From UBA11740 sp035635855 (GTDB lineage Bacteria; Acidobacteriota; Blastocatellia; Pyrinomonadales; Pyrinomonadaceae), in the NCBI GenBank assembly GCA_035635855.1, contig DASQAF010000029.1, forward strand, positions 1 to 64,000: a DNA stretch of 64,000 bases, read 5' to 3'. Of this stretch, positions 42,632-50,967 are shown piece by piece. The first letter of the stretch is position 1. Every line of letters starts with the position of its first letter. Position numbers and translations under genes: made by a program. The notes under the pieces are model-generated. The model searched no databases and was not told the DNA's origin. It worked only from the letters and a program-made list of their open reading frames with translations.

Positions 42632-44131
42632 ATGGTTCGCGTTCGTTTCGCTCCATCACCAACCGGCTATCTGCACATTGGCGCAGCGCGCTCGGCACTT
42701 TTCAATTGGTTGTTCGCGCGCAAGGTGGGCGGCAAGTTTCTGCTGCGCATCGAAGATACCGATCTGCAACGCTCGACTGACGAATCGACGCGCTCGATCA
42801 TTGAAGGCCTCGAGTGGCTGGGACTTGATTACGACGAAGAGATTGTCTTTCAGTCCGACAACGCCGAGAAGCATCGTGTGGCAGCACGACAACTCGTCGA
42901 TGAAGGCAAGGCTTATCGCGATTTCACGCCGAAGGAACAGCGCGAAGACAAATCGGTCAAGCAGGACATAGTCGACCGGGCGCGGGCGCATGCCGCCGAA
43001 GGCGTGGATCATCGTAGTAATCCTTTTCGCGATCTTTCCAAAGATGAATCGGACCGGCGAGCCGCCGCGGGCGAGCCATTTGCGATTCGTTTGAAAGTAG
43101 CAGCCCAGGGCGCCTCACGGTTTACCGACATCGTCTATGGCGAACAGGAGCGCGCGTTTTCTGAGATTGAAGACCTCGTGCTATTGCGCTCTGACGGGCA
43201 TCCGCTTTACAACCTCTCGGTCGTGCTTGACGACATTGAGATGGGCATCACGCACGTCATTCGCGGACAGGACCACCTGACGAACACGCATAAACAGATT
43301 CTGCTGTACCAGGCTTTCGGCAAAGACGTGCCGCAGTTCGCACATCTGCCGCTGATTCTGGCCCCGAACAAGGCCAAGCTATCCAAACGTAAGCACGGCG
43401 AAGTCGTTTCGCTCACGACTTATCGTGATCGCGGATTTGTGCCGGCAGCATTTCGGAACTTCCTGGCTCTGCTGGGCTGGTCGCCACCGGAAGGCCGAGA
43501 GCTCCTGGCGCGCGATGAACTGGTAAAAGAGTTTTCGCTGGAGGGGATCGGCCGGGCGAACGCGGTTTTCAATTTTCATGAAAACGATCCGCGACACTGG
43601 ACTGATGACAAAGCGCTCTGGATGAATGCCGAGTACATTCGCACGATGCCGCTCCGGGAATTGCTGCCGATGGTGAAAGCCGAGCTGCGATCTGAGAAGC
43701 TCTGGCGGGAAGAATACGACGATGACGAACGCGAATGGTTTGAAAGAGCAGTCGATTTGATTCGCCAGCGCTTTTTCACCCTCAAAGATTTTTCTGCGCA
43801 GGGCCGCGCCTACTTTTCGGAAGACTTCGACTTCGAAGAAGCCGCCGTGCGCAAGAACATTCAAAAAGAACCAAAGCTGCAGGAACTCTTGCCCGCACTC
43901 GCCGATCGATTGGAAGCAGTCGAGCCGTTTACCGCCGCGAAGGTCGAGGAAGCGCTGCGTGCATTCGCAGACGAAGCGGGCGTGAAGGCTGGACTTTTTA
44001 TTAACGCTTCGCGCACCATGTTGACTGGCCAGGCCGTGGGACCGTCAATGTTTGAAGTTTTTGAGATGCTCGGTCGCGAACGTTCGGTGATGCGTCTGCG
44101 CAGCCAGCGCCCGTGGCATGAATTCGGTTAA
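42632..44131 (+). CDS. gltX: Glutamyl-tRNA synthetase
   Basis: 499 residues. Class I signatures: PSPTGYLHIGAARSALFNWL (HIGH-equivalent HIGA) and KLSKRKHG (KMSKS-equivalent). The C-terminal anticodon-binding helical domain is complete. Charges tRNA-Glu, discriminating or not cannot be told from sequence. No ribosome site is obvious; the preceding 90 nt are an inverted repeat. Confidence 0.97.
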   Translation: MVRVRFAPSPTGYLHIGAARSALFNWLFARKVGGKFLLRIEDTDLQRSTDESTRSIIEGLEWLGLDYDEEIVFQSDNAEKHRVAARQLVDEGKAYRDFTPKEQREDKSVKQDIVDRARAHAAEGVDHRSNPFRDLSKDESDRRAAAGEPFAIRLKVAAQGASRFTDIVYGEQERAFSEIEDLVLLRSDGHPLYNLSVVLDDIEMGITHVIRGQDHLTNTHKQILLYQAFGKDVPQFAHLPLILAPNKAKLSKRKHGEVVSLTTYRDRGFVPAAFRNFLALLGWSPPEGRELLARDELVKEFSLEGIGRANAVFNFHENDPRHWTDDKALWMNAEYIRTMPLRELLPMVKAELRSEKLWREEYDDDEREWFERAVDLIRQRFFTLKDFSAQGRAYFSEDFDFEEAAVRKNIQKEPKLQELLPALADRLEAVEPFTAAKVEEALRAFADEAGVKAGLFINASRTMLTGQAVGPSMFEVFEMLGRERSVMRLRSQRPWHEFG

Positions 44132-44137
44132 GAGATT

Positions 44138-44228
44138 GCCACGGAGACACAGAGACCGGAGAGAAGACACCAAGGAGCCAAAGTAATCGCTTACCTTTCA
44201 TTTCTCTGTGACTCTGTGCCTCCGTGGC
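44138..44228. repeat. GCCACGGAGACACAGAG inverted repeat
   Basis: GCCACGGAGACACAGAG (left) and CTCTGTGCCTCCGTGGC (right), one mismatch. It starts 6 nt after the gltX stop and ends 20 nt before the next start. Same family as 22072-22155 and 27151-27220. Confidence 0.9.
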
Positions 44229-44248
44229 TTACCTTGAGGAGCTAAGTC

Positions 44249-44908
44249 ATGTTGAAGAGATTTCCGTTCATCGCTTTCGTTGTACTCGCAAGCACTGCTT
44301 TCGCTTTCGCCCAGAGTGTGGATTCATCAACCACGCGGACCCGCGTGGTGGCGCCTAAGCCAACACCCACTCCAAAGAAGGTGACGAAATCCACTGACAC
44401 TGAGGCGTCACCGAACACCGCACCGAGTGTGCAGAAGCCAAAGACCACGGGCGCCGCGGGCCAGGTTTCACCGACGAGCGGAGTGATTGCGGCGTTCAAT
44501 AATCTGCTAGACGGTATTCGCCATGCGGACGCGAAAGCGGCCACCGGCGCCTATCAGAATACTCCCCGGCTGGTGCTCTTTAATTACAACGGCACGGTCA
44601 CCCGCGGTTGGGACCAGCTAAAGCAGAATCGCGAAGCCTCGTATCCGCAAATGAAAGACGTAAAGCTCGACGTGAGAGATCTACGCGTGACGATGTTGGG
44701 GCGCGACGCCGCTTTGATTACGTGCCTGTGGACTCAATCAATGACGTTTAAGGGAACACCGGAAACTGACACGGGCCGAATGACAATCGTGTTCCGTAAG
44801 ATTGGCAAAGATTGGAAAGCTATTCATCTGCACACGTCGAACGACAATCCGGATCCTTCGCGTGTTCCGCCCTCAGAACAACCGACGCCAGCAACAGTAA
44901 AACCTTAA
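44249..44908 (+). CDS. Secreted SnoaL/NTF2-like protein (DUF4440 type)
   Basis: 219 residues. Signal peptide (RFPFIAFVVLASTAFAFA), a Thr/Pro/Lys-rich linker (~23-75), then an NTF2-like cone (GVIAAFNNLLDGIRHADAKA, VTRGWDQLKQNREASYPQMK, MTIVFRKIGKDWKAIHLHTS). Related in layout to the protein at 57044-57517. GAGGAG-like site before the ATG. Function unknown; the fold binds small molecules or forms enzyme cavities. Confidence 0.72.
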   Translation: MLKRFPFIAFVVLASTAFAFAQSVDSSTTRTRVVAPKPTPTPKKVTKSTDTEASPNTAPSVQKPKTTGAAGQVSPTSGVIAAFNNLLDGIRHADAKAATGAYQNTPRLVLFNYNGTVTRGWDQLKQNREASYPQMKDVKLDVRDLRVTMLGRDAALITCLWTQSMTFKGTPETDTGRMTIVFRKIGKDWKAIHLHTSNDNPDPSRVPPSEQPTPATVKP

Positions 44909-44986
44909 TCATCAGCCAAAGTTAGACACAGATTCACACGGATGAGACTAGAGACGGAACTTGTCCGCGACTCGCGCCGGCTTGAT

Positions 44987-45088
44987 GTCAGTACTGGGAG
45001 CGGTAGCGACCAGGTAGCAATTCTCGGCTGTTATTGTACGAGTCTCAGCTAAAGCCACTACCCGGCCGCTATCGCTCCCGGTACTGAC
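44987..45088. repeat. GTCAGTACTGGGAGCGGTAG palindrome overlapping glycosyltransferase 3' end
   Basis: Arms GTCAGTACTGGGAGCGGTAG and CTATCGCTCCCGGTACTGAC are complementary with two mismatches. The right arm encodes the last residues (SQYRER) and the TAG stop of the glycosyltransferase at 45069. Confidence 0.9.
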
Positions 45089-46940
45089 TAAGCGGCACGC
45101 GCGCGACTGCGATGCCGCCAAGTATTGCCAGGAACGGAAAGAACTCAACCAGGTAACGCGGCTCGGGATTTTCCATCGAGGAAAACAGAATCAAACGCAA
45201 TAAGATCGCCAGCGCTGTCAATAACAACCACCTGCGCGCGTCAAACTTTTTCGAATCCCACAACAACCAACCACCCGCGAAACCCAGCAGTGTGTAAACG
45301 GCGGTCAATCCTGCGAACAGCGGCAGCCAGAACTGCTGGTGATGCTCGTAATCCAAATCTTCGAGCGGCAGCAGGTCGCCCTCGAACGGCCAATACTGTG
45401 AATGCGTGTCGAACCACATCGTGTGCGCGCGTTTGAGAGGCAGCCAGACATAAAAGCGAAACTGATGACGCGCGATGCGCTCGCGGGCCAATTGGCCAAA
45501 GCCGGCGTCGATTTCCGGCGTCATCTCTACCGGCCCGTGTTCCGCTGGTTGATCTGCTTGAGAATCGCCGTTATCGCTTTCGTCGCCCTGGTCACTGCTG
45601 TTGTCGTTTTGATCGCCCTCATCGCCAGTATCTTCTTCGGCGGGGCTGGTGTTGGCACTTGCCGGAGGCTTGGCGTTTGAGTTTTTTGACGATCGGCGGG
45701 CGGGGCTGGGCGATGTCGCGACGTTCTTTGACTTCGAAGGTGTTACGGTCGGCGACGGTGGCGGTGTCGGACTTGGGCTGGGCTGCGATTTCGACTGAGC
45801 CTGATCTGCATTCGGGACCTTCGATCCGGGAGGCTGATTGTATTTGTCCAGCAGTGCGGCGACGCGATCTTTCTCTGCCGCTGAATCGAATGCCGACGCC
45901 GGCACGTCGTCAATGTCGATGGGTTGATCGTCCAGTGACCAGAGAAAGGTTCCGATGTAACGTTCATCGTCCAGCCAGGTCCGCAGCCAGAGCTGATATC
46001 CACGCGGCACGAATTCGCCGGGCATCTCGCCGTGCGACGGCGCGAGCGGCTGGAATAAATGAAAGACACGCGCGTTGCGAATCGTCCAGGGCATTAGCAC
46101 GAGCACGAAAGCGAAGGAGAAAAGCGCGCCGGCGGCAATGGTGCGCGAGAATTTGGAGTGCGCCGGAAGAGCGAAGCGACGACGGCGCTTTGAATCGTCC
46201 ACCGCTCGAGAATCCTCGACCGACGATCCAAAGCGGTGTCGCGCTGCGCTTGCCACCGCACTCCAAAAGGGCCGGAGTCCGTTTACTACCAGAGTGATTC
46301 CCACCGCTGCCAGGAAAAGTCCGCTGTCGGGCCGAAACATAACAGCTAATCCGCCTGACAAACCCGCTAAGCCCCACCACGGAAGCGCTTGCCTGAAACT
46401 TTTCCTTTTCCCAAGTTCTTTCTCTGTGTCGTCTGTGGTAAACGTCTTCCGAAACGCGAACGTCGCCACCAGAAACATTGTCATCACCAGGAATGTTGTC
46501 GGTACTTCAGTGAGAATCGTCGCCGCATAGATCGTCGTGAACGGACAGATCGCCGCCAAAGCCAGTGCGGCGATCGCCGTGGCCCGCTTTCGCTTTTCGT
46601 CCGGTTGCCAGTAAAACGCGAGCAAAGCGATCACTGCGCACGTGGCCGTATCAATCAAAGCCTGCACTACCCGCACGGCGCCGTTATTCGTATGGCCGAA
46701 GATTGAATAGACCGAGGCAAGGAGCAGCGGATAACCGGGCAGCCGGATCAGGGTCGGATCGTAAGGCGCCTGTGTCTCGAGAGAGTAAACGTGCTGCTCG
46801 ACCAGGTTTCGCGCGATTTGCGCGTAGACGCGTCCATCATCCGGCGCGTCGTTTGGGAGCCAATGAGCGACGGCGATGCGAAAGGTCGCGGCCACTATGA
46901 GCAGCGCCAAAAATACGACCCACTGCTTTCGCTTCGACAT
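45069..46940 (-). CDS. GT39/ArnT-like membrane glycosyltransferase
   Basis: 623 residues from the ATG at 46940 (MSKRKQWVVFLALLIVAATF). Polyprenyl-phosphate-sugar:acceptor transferase layout: PDDGRVYAQIARNLVEQHVY with the catalytic acidic pair in the first loop, RLPGYPLLLASVYSIFGHTN, and about 10-12 membrane segments. Two oddities. Residues ~225-263 (SAVASAARHRFGSSVEDSRA and so on) are encoded by a palindromic element in frame. Residues ~380-470 are a Pro/Ser/Asp-rich loop. The C-terminus and stop come from another palindrome. Probably modifies cell-surface lipids or proteins. Confidence 0.82.
   Translation of the reverse strand: MSKRKQWVVFLALLIVAATFRIAVAHWLPNDAPDDGRVYAQIARNLVEQHVYSLETQAPYDPTLIRLPGYPLLLASVYSIFGHTNNGAVRVVQALIDTATCAVIALLAFYWQPDEKRKRATAIAALALAAICPFTTIYAATILTEVPTTFLVMTMFLVATFAFRKTFTTDDTEKELGKRKSFRQALPWWGLAGLSGGLAVMFRPDSGLFLAAVGITLVVNGLRPFWSAVASAARHRFGSSVEDSRAVDDSKRRRRFALPAHSKFSRTIAAGALFSFAFVLVLMPWTIRNARVFHLFQPLAPSHGEMPGEFVPRGYQLWLRTWLDDERYIGTFLWSLDDQPIDIDDVPASAFDSAAEKDRVAALLDKYNQPPGSKVPNADQAQSKSQPSPSPTPPPSPTVTPSKSKNVATSPSPARRSSKNSNAKPPASANTSPAEEDTGDEGDQNDNSSDQGDESDNGDSQADQPAEHGPVEMTPEIDAGFGQLARERIARHQFRFYVWLPLKRAHTMWFDTHSQYWPFEGDLLPLEDLDYEHHQQFWLPLFAGLTAVYTLLGFAGGWLLWDSKKFDARRWLLLTALAILLRLILFSSMENPEPRYLVEFFPFLAILGGIAVARVPLSQYRER
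46152..46267. repeat. TTTGGAGTGCG palindromic element inside the glycosyltransferase gene
   Basis: TTTGGAGTGCG (46152-46162) and CGCACTCCAAA (46257-46267) are perfect terminal complements of a 116-bp element; internally GGCGCTTTGAATCGTC pairs imperfectly with GACGATCCAAAGC. The reading frame stays open through it, adding roughly 38 residues. Confidence 0.88.
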
Positions 46941-46998
46941 TGAACTGACAGTATAGACATTTTGTCGCGGGAGAGAATCGGGGGAGGACATTCTAAAT

Positions 46999-49900
46999 CT
47001 ACGGTTGTGCTTCCACCGTAGCTTTTCGTTCCAGCTTGCCCCAGCCCACTACGGCGCCGCGCACGGCGGTGGTGACTGATTTCACCATCACGTAGTACAT
47101 CACCTGGCGATAACAGAAACGCTGGAGGAACAGCCACCACAGCAGACGCCAACGCTCTTTACGTTCCAACACGAAAGCAAAACAGGCAGCGCACCAATCG
47201 ACGGTCAAAAACAACGCGTAATAAAAGAGGACCTGCTGCACGTTGGTGAACCGATAGCCGCTGGGCTGCTGTAACCAATCGAGCACGTTCGAGACAATTG
47301 TGTAAACCAGAATCAGATCCATGATCGGCGAGATTAGCGGAAACAGAACCTGAAATATCCAAACGTTCGGCATGGACACAAAGCCGAGCGCGCCGTAACG
47401 CGGGCGAAACAACGCGTCGCGATGTTTCCAAAGACACTGCAAGGTGCCGTAGGCCCAGCGGAAACGTTGACGCGCCAGCATCCGCAGTGATTGCGGTGCT
47501 TCGGTCCAGCCGATGGCCGCCTCTTCATATCCAATCTTGTAACCGAGTTTGCGTATGCGCAGCGTCAGGTCCTGATCTTCCGCCAGCGTGTCTGAGCTGA
47601 AGCCGCCACAGCGTTCGATCAATTCCTTGCGCCACGCGCCCACCGCGCCGGGGACCACCGTGATGCAGTTCAAGCTGGCAAAAGCGCGCCGATCCATATT
47701 CTGTGAAGTGATGTACTCCAGGGCCTGCCAGCGCGTCACGATGTTGATGCGATTGCCGACCTTGGCATTGCCGGCCACGGCGCCAATTTCCGGATCGGCA
47801 AACCGTCGCGCCAGTGCGCGAATTGTTTCGGCGGGAAACTGAGTGTCGGCGTCGAGCGCTACTATTACTTCGCCTTGGGCATGGCGCAAACCTAAATTCA
47901 GGGCCACGGCTTTACCCGCGTTCGGTTCAGTGAAGAGCCTCACCAGAGGCTCTTCACCAAAACGCTCGCGCACGACTTCGCTGGTGCGATCCACCGAGCC
48001 GTCATCGACGACGATGATTTCAAAGTTGTCATAGTCTGAATTCAACAAGCTGCGGATCGTAGCTTCGATCACGAACTCTTCATTGAAAGCCGGCACAATG
48101 ATAGACACGAACGGCTCGTATTGTTCACCCGCGTGCAGTCTTTGGCGGCGTCGGGAACGCAGCCATTGCGCAAAGGCCAGCGCGCCAATCATCACTAGTC
48201 TTCCCAGCCCCAGCACGATGCCGATGATGAAAGTCCATTGCAGCAGCCAGCCTCCGGTCGAAAGAAACAGAAACGCGAGGGTGTCCGTGCGGGTGTAGAA
48301 GCTTTGGCTCGGCGGTAGCGGGGGCATCACCTGATCACGCGTCCAGCCGCCCAGATCGGAAACCTGCACGAACTTGAATCCGCGGTCGCGCAGCTCATGT
48401 ATCAAGCGCGGCAACGCTTCGACGGTGGCGGCGCGTTCTCCGCCCGAATCGTGCAGCAGTACGACCTGGCCGCGTGTCTCAGGATTCTTATCCAGGGCTT
48501 TGTCGACGGTGCGTTGGACGATTTCATCCGCCGTTACAGCCGGCTTCCAGTCGCCGGGATCGATGCGCAGCCCGACCATGATGTAGCCCAACTTTTCCGC
48601 GCGGATCGCCGGTTCAACTTCTTCGGGCTTGTCGGCTTCGGCGTCGCCAAAATATGGAGGGCGAAAGAGCACGGTCGAGCGCCCGGTGATCGATTCGATC
48701 AAGCGCTGTGTGGCGTTCAGTTCAAGGTCCGTAATCGGGCCGGGAATTTCACCGAGGTTCGGATGAGTGAAAGTGTGATTGCCGAGTTCGTGGCCTTCGT
48801 TGACGATCCGCCGCAGCAATTCGGGACGTGCCTGTCCGTTCTTGCCAATCACAAAAAAGGTCGCCGGTACGTTCTCTTGTTTCAGGATGTCGAGGATCGC
48901 CGGCGTGTATTTAGGATCGGGTCCGTCGTCAAAGGTCAAAGCAATCCAACCCGGATGATCGCCGGTGCGCTCGATGACATAGGACGATGGAATCTTGTTA
49001 TTGTCGTAGCTCTCCGAACTAATGAATCCCGTCTTTGGATCGACATTCACTCCACGCTCGCCGTCATGCGGACTGGCTTGCACCCGCAGCAGCTCGCCCG
49101 TTCCTTCAAAGTCTACTTCGTAACCATAGAGAATTCTTTTCAGCGCATCGGCCGGCGGATCCGGCGCATTAGTTCCAAATATCGACCAGACGGACGGGTC
49201 TTCAGAGCCCAACCGCCACAAAGCGAAACCGGCGGGATGGTAGCCGCTGGCCGCGCGCATCTGATTGAAGGCGGTCACGCCATCAAGAAACCAGACGGTG
49301 TGGTGAGAGTTGTCTTCTTCGTCGTATTCGTAATACGGATTGCGGGTGTCGGGATCAAATTTAATTCGCGCTTCAGAGTCACGGGCATCGATGACGGCCT
49401 TTTGAAAGCTGACTTCCTCCGCGCTCGCACCTTCCGTCCAATCGTAACCATAGTTACCCAGCGCAATAATTATCTTGGCCGGATTCAGCTCGCGCATTCG
49501 CGTCGCGAGATTCTTTTCGTACCAATCCTGGGAAGCAACCGAGCCCGCTACTTTGCCGGCCCAATGCTCGTCGTAAGCCATCAGCATCAGATAATCCGTG
49601 GCGGCGGAATACTCGCGATAATTCCATTCGGCGTCGTCAAAGGGAACCGCCTGCACGACAATCCAACCGCGCGGTTGGAACGCGGCATGAAGCTCCTGCA
49701 TGAAGCGCAAAAGGTTCGGTTGGGTGTCGGGCGTTGGCTCTTCAAAGTCAACACAGAGCCCGGCAAATTTGTTGTCAGCCACGAATTGCGTCAGCGCCGC
49801 GATCAGCCTTTGCCTCGATCCTTCATCGGCGACTGCGCGTGCGAGGATTTCCTTTTCCCACTTTTCATCGCTCAGGTTTTGGACCATCGGCAGAATTGAA

Positions 49901-50478
49901 GTCTGTGGCCGCTTCTCGCGAATCAGATTCAAGGCGGGCGCGTCCAGGTCGGCTTCAATCGGACTGCTGCCATTCTTTGGATCCACGATATGGACCCATT
50001 GAGGCACCACCCAGTCGAGATGATCAAGATTTCGCTCGAGCGACGCATAACTGGATTCATCCCAATTGATATAGAAGCCAATGGCCAGTTGTTTGGCGCC
50101 AAAACTCGCCGGAGCGGGCAGAGGTGTATTTGCCGGCGGCGGTACTATGGGCATCAACTCAGAACGCTTGGCGGGCACTACGCGCGTTTGCGACAGGGCC
50201 TTCTGCAATTCGGCCTGCGCTTTTTTAGCTTTAGCTTCGCGTGGGTTGGGCAGAATAGCGCGCGGCTGTGGTTTGATATCCGAGCTGCGCGGGAGATTCT
50301 GCAGCGGCCGCAGGTTCAGACGCGGCAACAAGGGATTGGCCAGCACGCTGGCGATAAAAACCGCCACCAGCGCGGTGATGATTACACCCAACGCCAGATA
50401 GGTTCGACGCACGTGCCGCCACCGCCGGCCACGCGGGTCGTAAAAAACAGGCGAACTGGACACTAACTTCTCAGACAC
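46999..50478 (-). CDS. GH18-like + polysaccharide deacetylase + GT2 fusion protein
   Basis: About 1159 residues from a GTG at 50478 (a TTG at 50499 adds 7). Order: one N-terminal membrane helix (~25-50); GH18-like TIM barrel (~130-440; LAIGFYINWDESSYASLERN, GLCVDFEEPTPD, DYLMLMAYDEHWAG); NodB-type deacetylase (~505-720; LTFDDGPDPKYTPAIL, ELGNHTFTHPN, RPPYFGD, VVLLHDSGG); membrane helix; processive GT2 (~795-1030; SIIVPAFNEE, VVDDGS, LDADTQFP, EDQDL, RQRFRW); then three or more membrane helices. One polypeptide could thus synthesise, de-N-acetylate and trim a beta-1,6/1,4-GlcNAc-type exopolysaccharide. Function inferred from domains. Confidence 0.9.
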   Translation of the reverse strand: MSEKLVSSSPVFYDPRGRRWRHVRRTYLALGVIITALVAVFIASVLANPLLPRLNLRPLQNLPRSSDIKPQPRAILPNPREAKAKKAQAELQKALSQTRVVPAKRSELMPIVPPPANTPLPAPASFGAKQLAIGFYINWDESSYASLERNLDHLDWVVPQWVHIVDPKNGSSPIEADLDAPALNLIREKRPQTSILPMVQNLSDEKWEKEILARAVADEGSRQRLIAALTQFVADNKFAGLCVDFEEPTPDTQPNLLRFMQELHAAFQPRGWIVVQAVPFDDAEWNYREYSAATDYLMLMAYDEHWAGKVAGSVASQDWYEKNLATRMRELNPAKIIIALGNYGYDWTEGASAEEVSFQKAVIDARDSEARIKFDPDTRNPYYEYDEEDNSHHTVWFLDGVTAFNQMRAASGYHPAGFALWRLGSEDPSVWSIFGTNAPDPPADALKRILYGYEVDFEGTGELLRVQASPHDGERGVNVDPKTGFISSESYDNNKIPSSYVIERTGDHPGWIALTFDDGPDPKYTPAILDILKQENVPATFFVIGKNGQARPELLRRIVNEGHELGNHTFTHPNLGEIPGPITDLELNATQRLIESITGRSTVLFRPPYFGDAEADKPEEVEPAIRAEKLGYIMVGLRIDPGDWKPAVTADEIVQRTVDKALDKNPETRGQVVLLHDSGGERAATVEALPRLIHELRDRGFKFVQVSDLGGWTRDQVMPPLPPSQSFYTRTDTLAFLFLSTGGWLLQWTFIIGIVLGLGRLVMIGALAFAQWLRSRRRQRLHAGEQYEPFVSIIVPAFNEEFVIEATIRSLLNSDYDNFEIIVVDDGSVDRTSEVVRERFGEEPLVRLFTEPNAGKAVALNLGLRHAQGEVIVALDADTQFPAETIRALARRFADPEIGAVAGNAKVGNRINIVTRWQALEYITSQNMDRRAFASLNCITVVPGAVGAWRKELIERCGGFSSDTLAEDQDLTLRIRKLGYKIGYEEAAIGWTEAPQSLRMLARQRFRWAYGTLQCLWKHRDALFRPRYGALGFVSMPNVWIFQVLFPLISPIMDLILVYTIVSNVLDWLQQPSGYRFTNVQQVLFYYALFLTVDWCAACFAFVLERKERWRLLWWLFLQRFCYRQVMYYVMVKSVTTAVRGAVVGWGKLERKATVEAQP

Positions 50479-50536
50479 TAAGTCTCTCTTTTCCGGCAAC
50501 CAGGGCGAGTTTTTGAGTTGCGGATGGTATCTGATG

Positions 50537-50566
50537 TCTATAACGGTGTGCGGGTTGATAAGTCAA
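50537..50566 (-). promoter_or_regulatory. Sigma-70-type promoter for the GH18/deacetylase/GT2 gene
   Basis: Read on the minus strand: TTGACT (50561-50566), 18-bp spacer, TATAGA (50537-50542). It would start transcription ~50 nt upstream of the gene. Confidence 0.55.
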
Positions 50567-50580
50567 GAAGAGAAACGAGT

Positions 50581-50635
50581 TGTCCGGCATGCTTTAGCTT
50601 GTCGCACGCAGCGACAAACTGAAGTTTGTCGGACA
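50581..50635. repeat. 55-bp palindromic element, copy 1
   Basis: TGTCCGGCATGC opens and TTTGTCGGACA closes; arms AGCTTGTCG/CGACAAACT pair imperfectly. On the minus strand it is nearly identical over 55 bp to the element at 62565-62619 (shared TGTCCGACAAACTTCAGTTT and CGACAAGCT). Confidence 0.9.
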
Positions 50636-50650
50636 TTTTGCACCGGGCGC

Positions 50651-50688
50651 AGAAGAAAAGCCGCTCGCGATTGCTCACGAACGGCTTT
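50651..50688 (-). terminator. Intrinsic terminator of the 50.65-50.87 kb RNA
   Basis: Minus strand: AAAGCCG (50688-50682), inner TCG/CGA, loop, CGGCTTT (50663-50657), then a T-rich tail TTTTCTTCT ending at 50651. A 7+3-bp stem with a single mismatch and U-tract. Confidence 0.8.
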
Positions 50689-50800
50689 CCGGTGAACTGT
50701 TGGGATTGACCTGTGTGCTGGCTGTGACCTTCGGAAAGAAGGTGTCACAGTGAACTATCTCAGGAAGACAATCCTAACAATCAGATTATCGATCCTGAGG

Positions 50801-50836
50801 CTAGGTCTCAGCCACCTCACTGTGATTAAAACTCAT
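50801..50836 (-). CDS. 11-codon leader peptide frame (MSFNHSEVAET)
   Basis: ATG at 50836-50834, stop TAG at 50803-50801. Upstream AAAGGAGGTGATC is complementary to the whole 3' tail of 16S rRNA; the AGGAGG core is 13 nt from the ATG, longer than optimal. No codon run typical of amino-acid attenuators. The 5' arm of hairpin A lies in codons 9-10. Confidence 0.5.
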   Translation of the reverse strand: MSFNHSEVAET

Positions 50837-50871
50837 ATACGTTAGATCACCTCCTTTCCAGTGTTGAGGCG

Positions 50872-50900
50872 ATAATAAAAGAGAAGCGCGAACTCGTCAA
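50872..50900 (-). promoter_or_regulatory. Near-consensus sigma-70 promoter of the short RNA
   Basis: Minus strand: TTGACG (50900-50895), exactly 17-bp spacer, TATTAT (50877-50872). Confidence 0.8.
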
Positions 50901-50967
50901 TGAGTTTTTTCGGCTGATTTAGCCACGCTTGTCATTGAAGGCGCGCAGATGATGTGAAGAAAAGAAT

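Larger units (their letters stand above)
50651..50866 (-). ncRNA. Structured short RNA / leader-peptide transcript (novel candidate)
   Basis: A complete small transcription unit is visible: consensus promoter, predicted start near 50866, exceptionally long Shine-Dalgarno, 11-codon frame, three hairpins and a terminator. Hairpin A: CTGAG (50811-50807, inside the frame) with CTCAG (50799-50795). Hairpin B, mutually exclusive with A: CTCAGGA (50799-50793) with TCCTGAG (50765-50759), continued by GATAATC/GATTGTC. Hairpin C (50750-50722): CTGTG-ac-ACCTTC with GAAGGT-CACAG. The peptide stop codon sits in the loop of hairpin A. About 215 nt in all. It lies upstream of, and in the same direction as, the exopolysaccharide fusion gene, which has its own promoter. 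Could be an attenuator, a stand-alone sRNA or a 16S-tail decoy. Confidence 0.65.

Noticed and set aside
50801..50836. Classical amino-acid attenuator for biosynthesis genes
   Set aside because: The peptide MSFNHSEVAET has no run of one amino acid, and the downstream gene is an exopolysaccharide enzyme with its own promoter.
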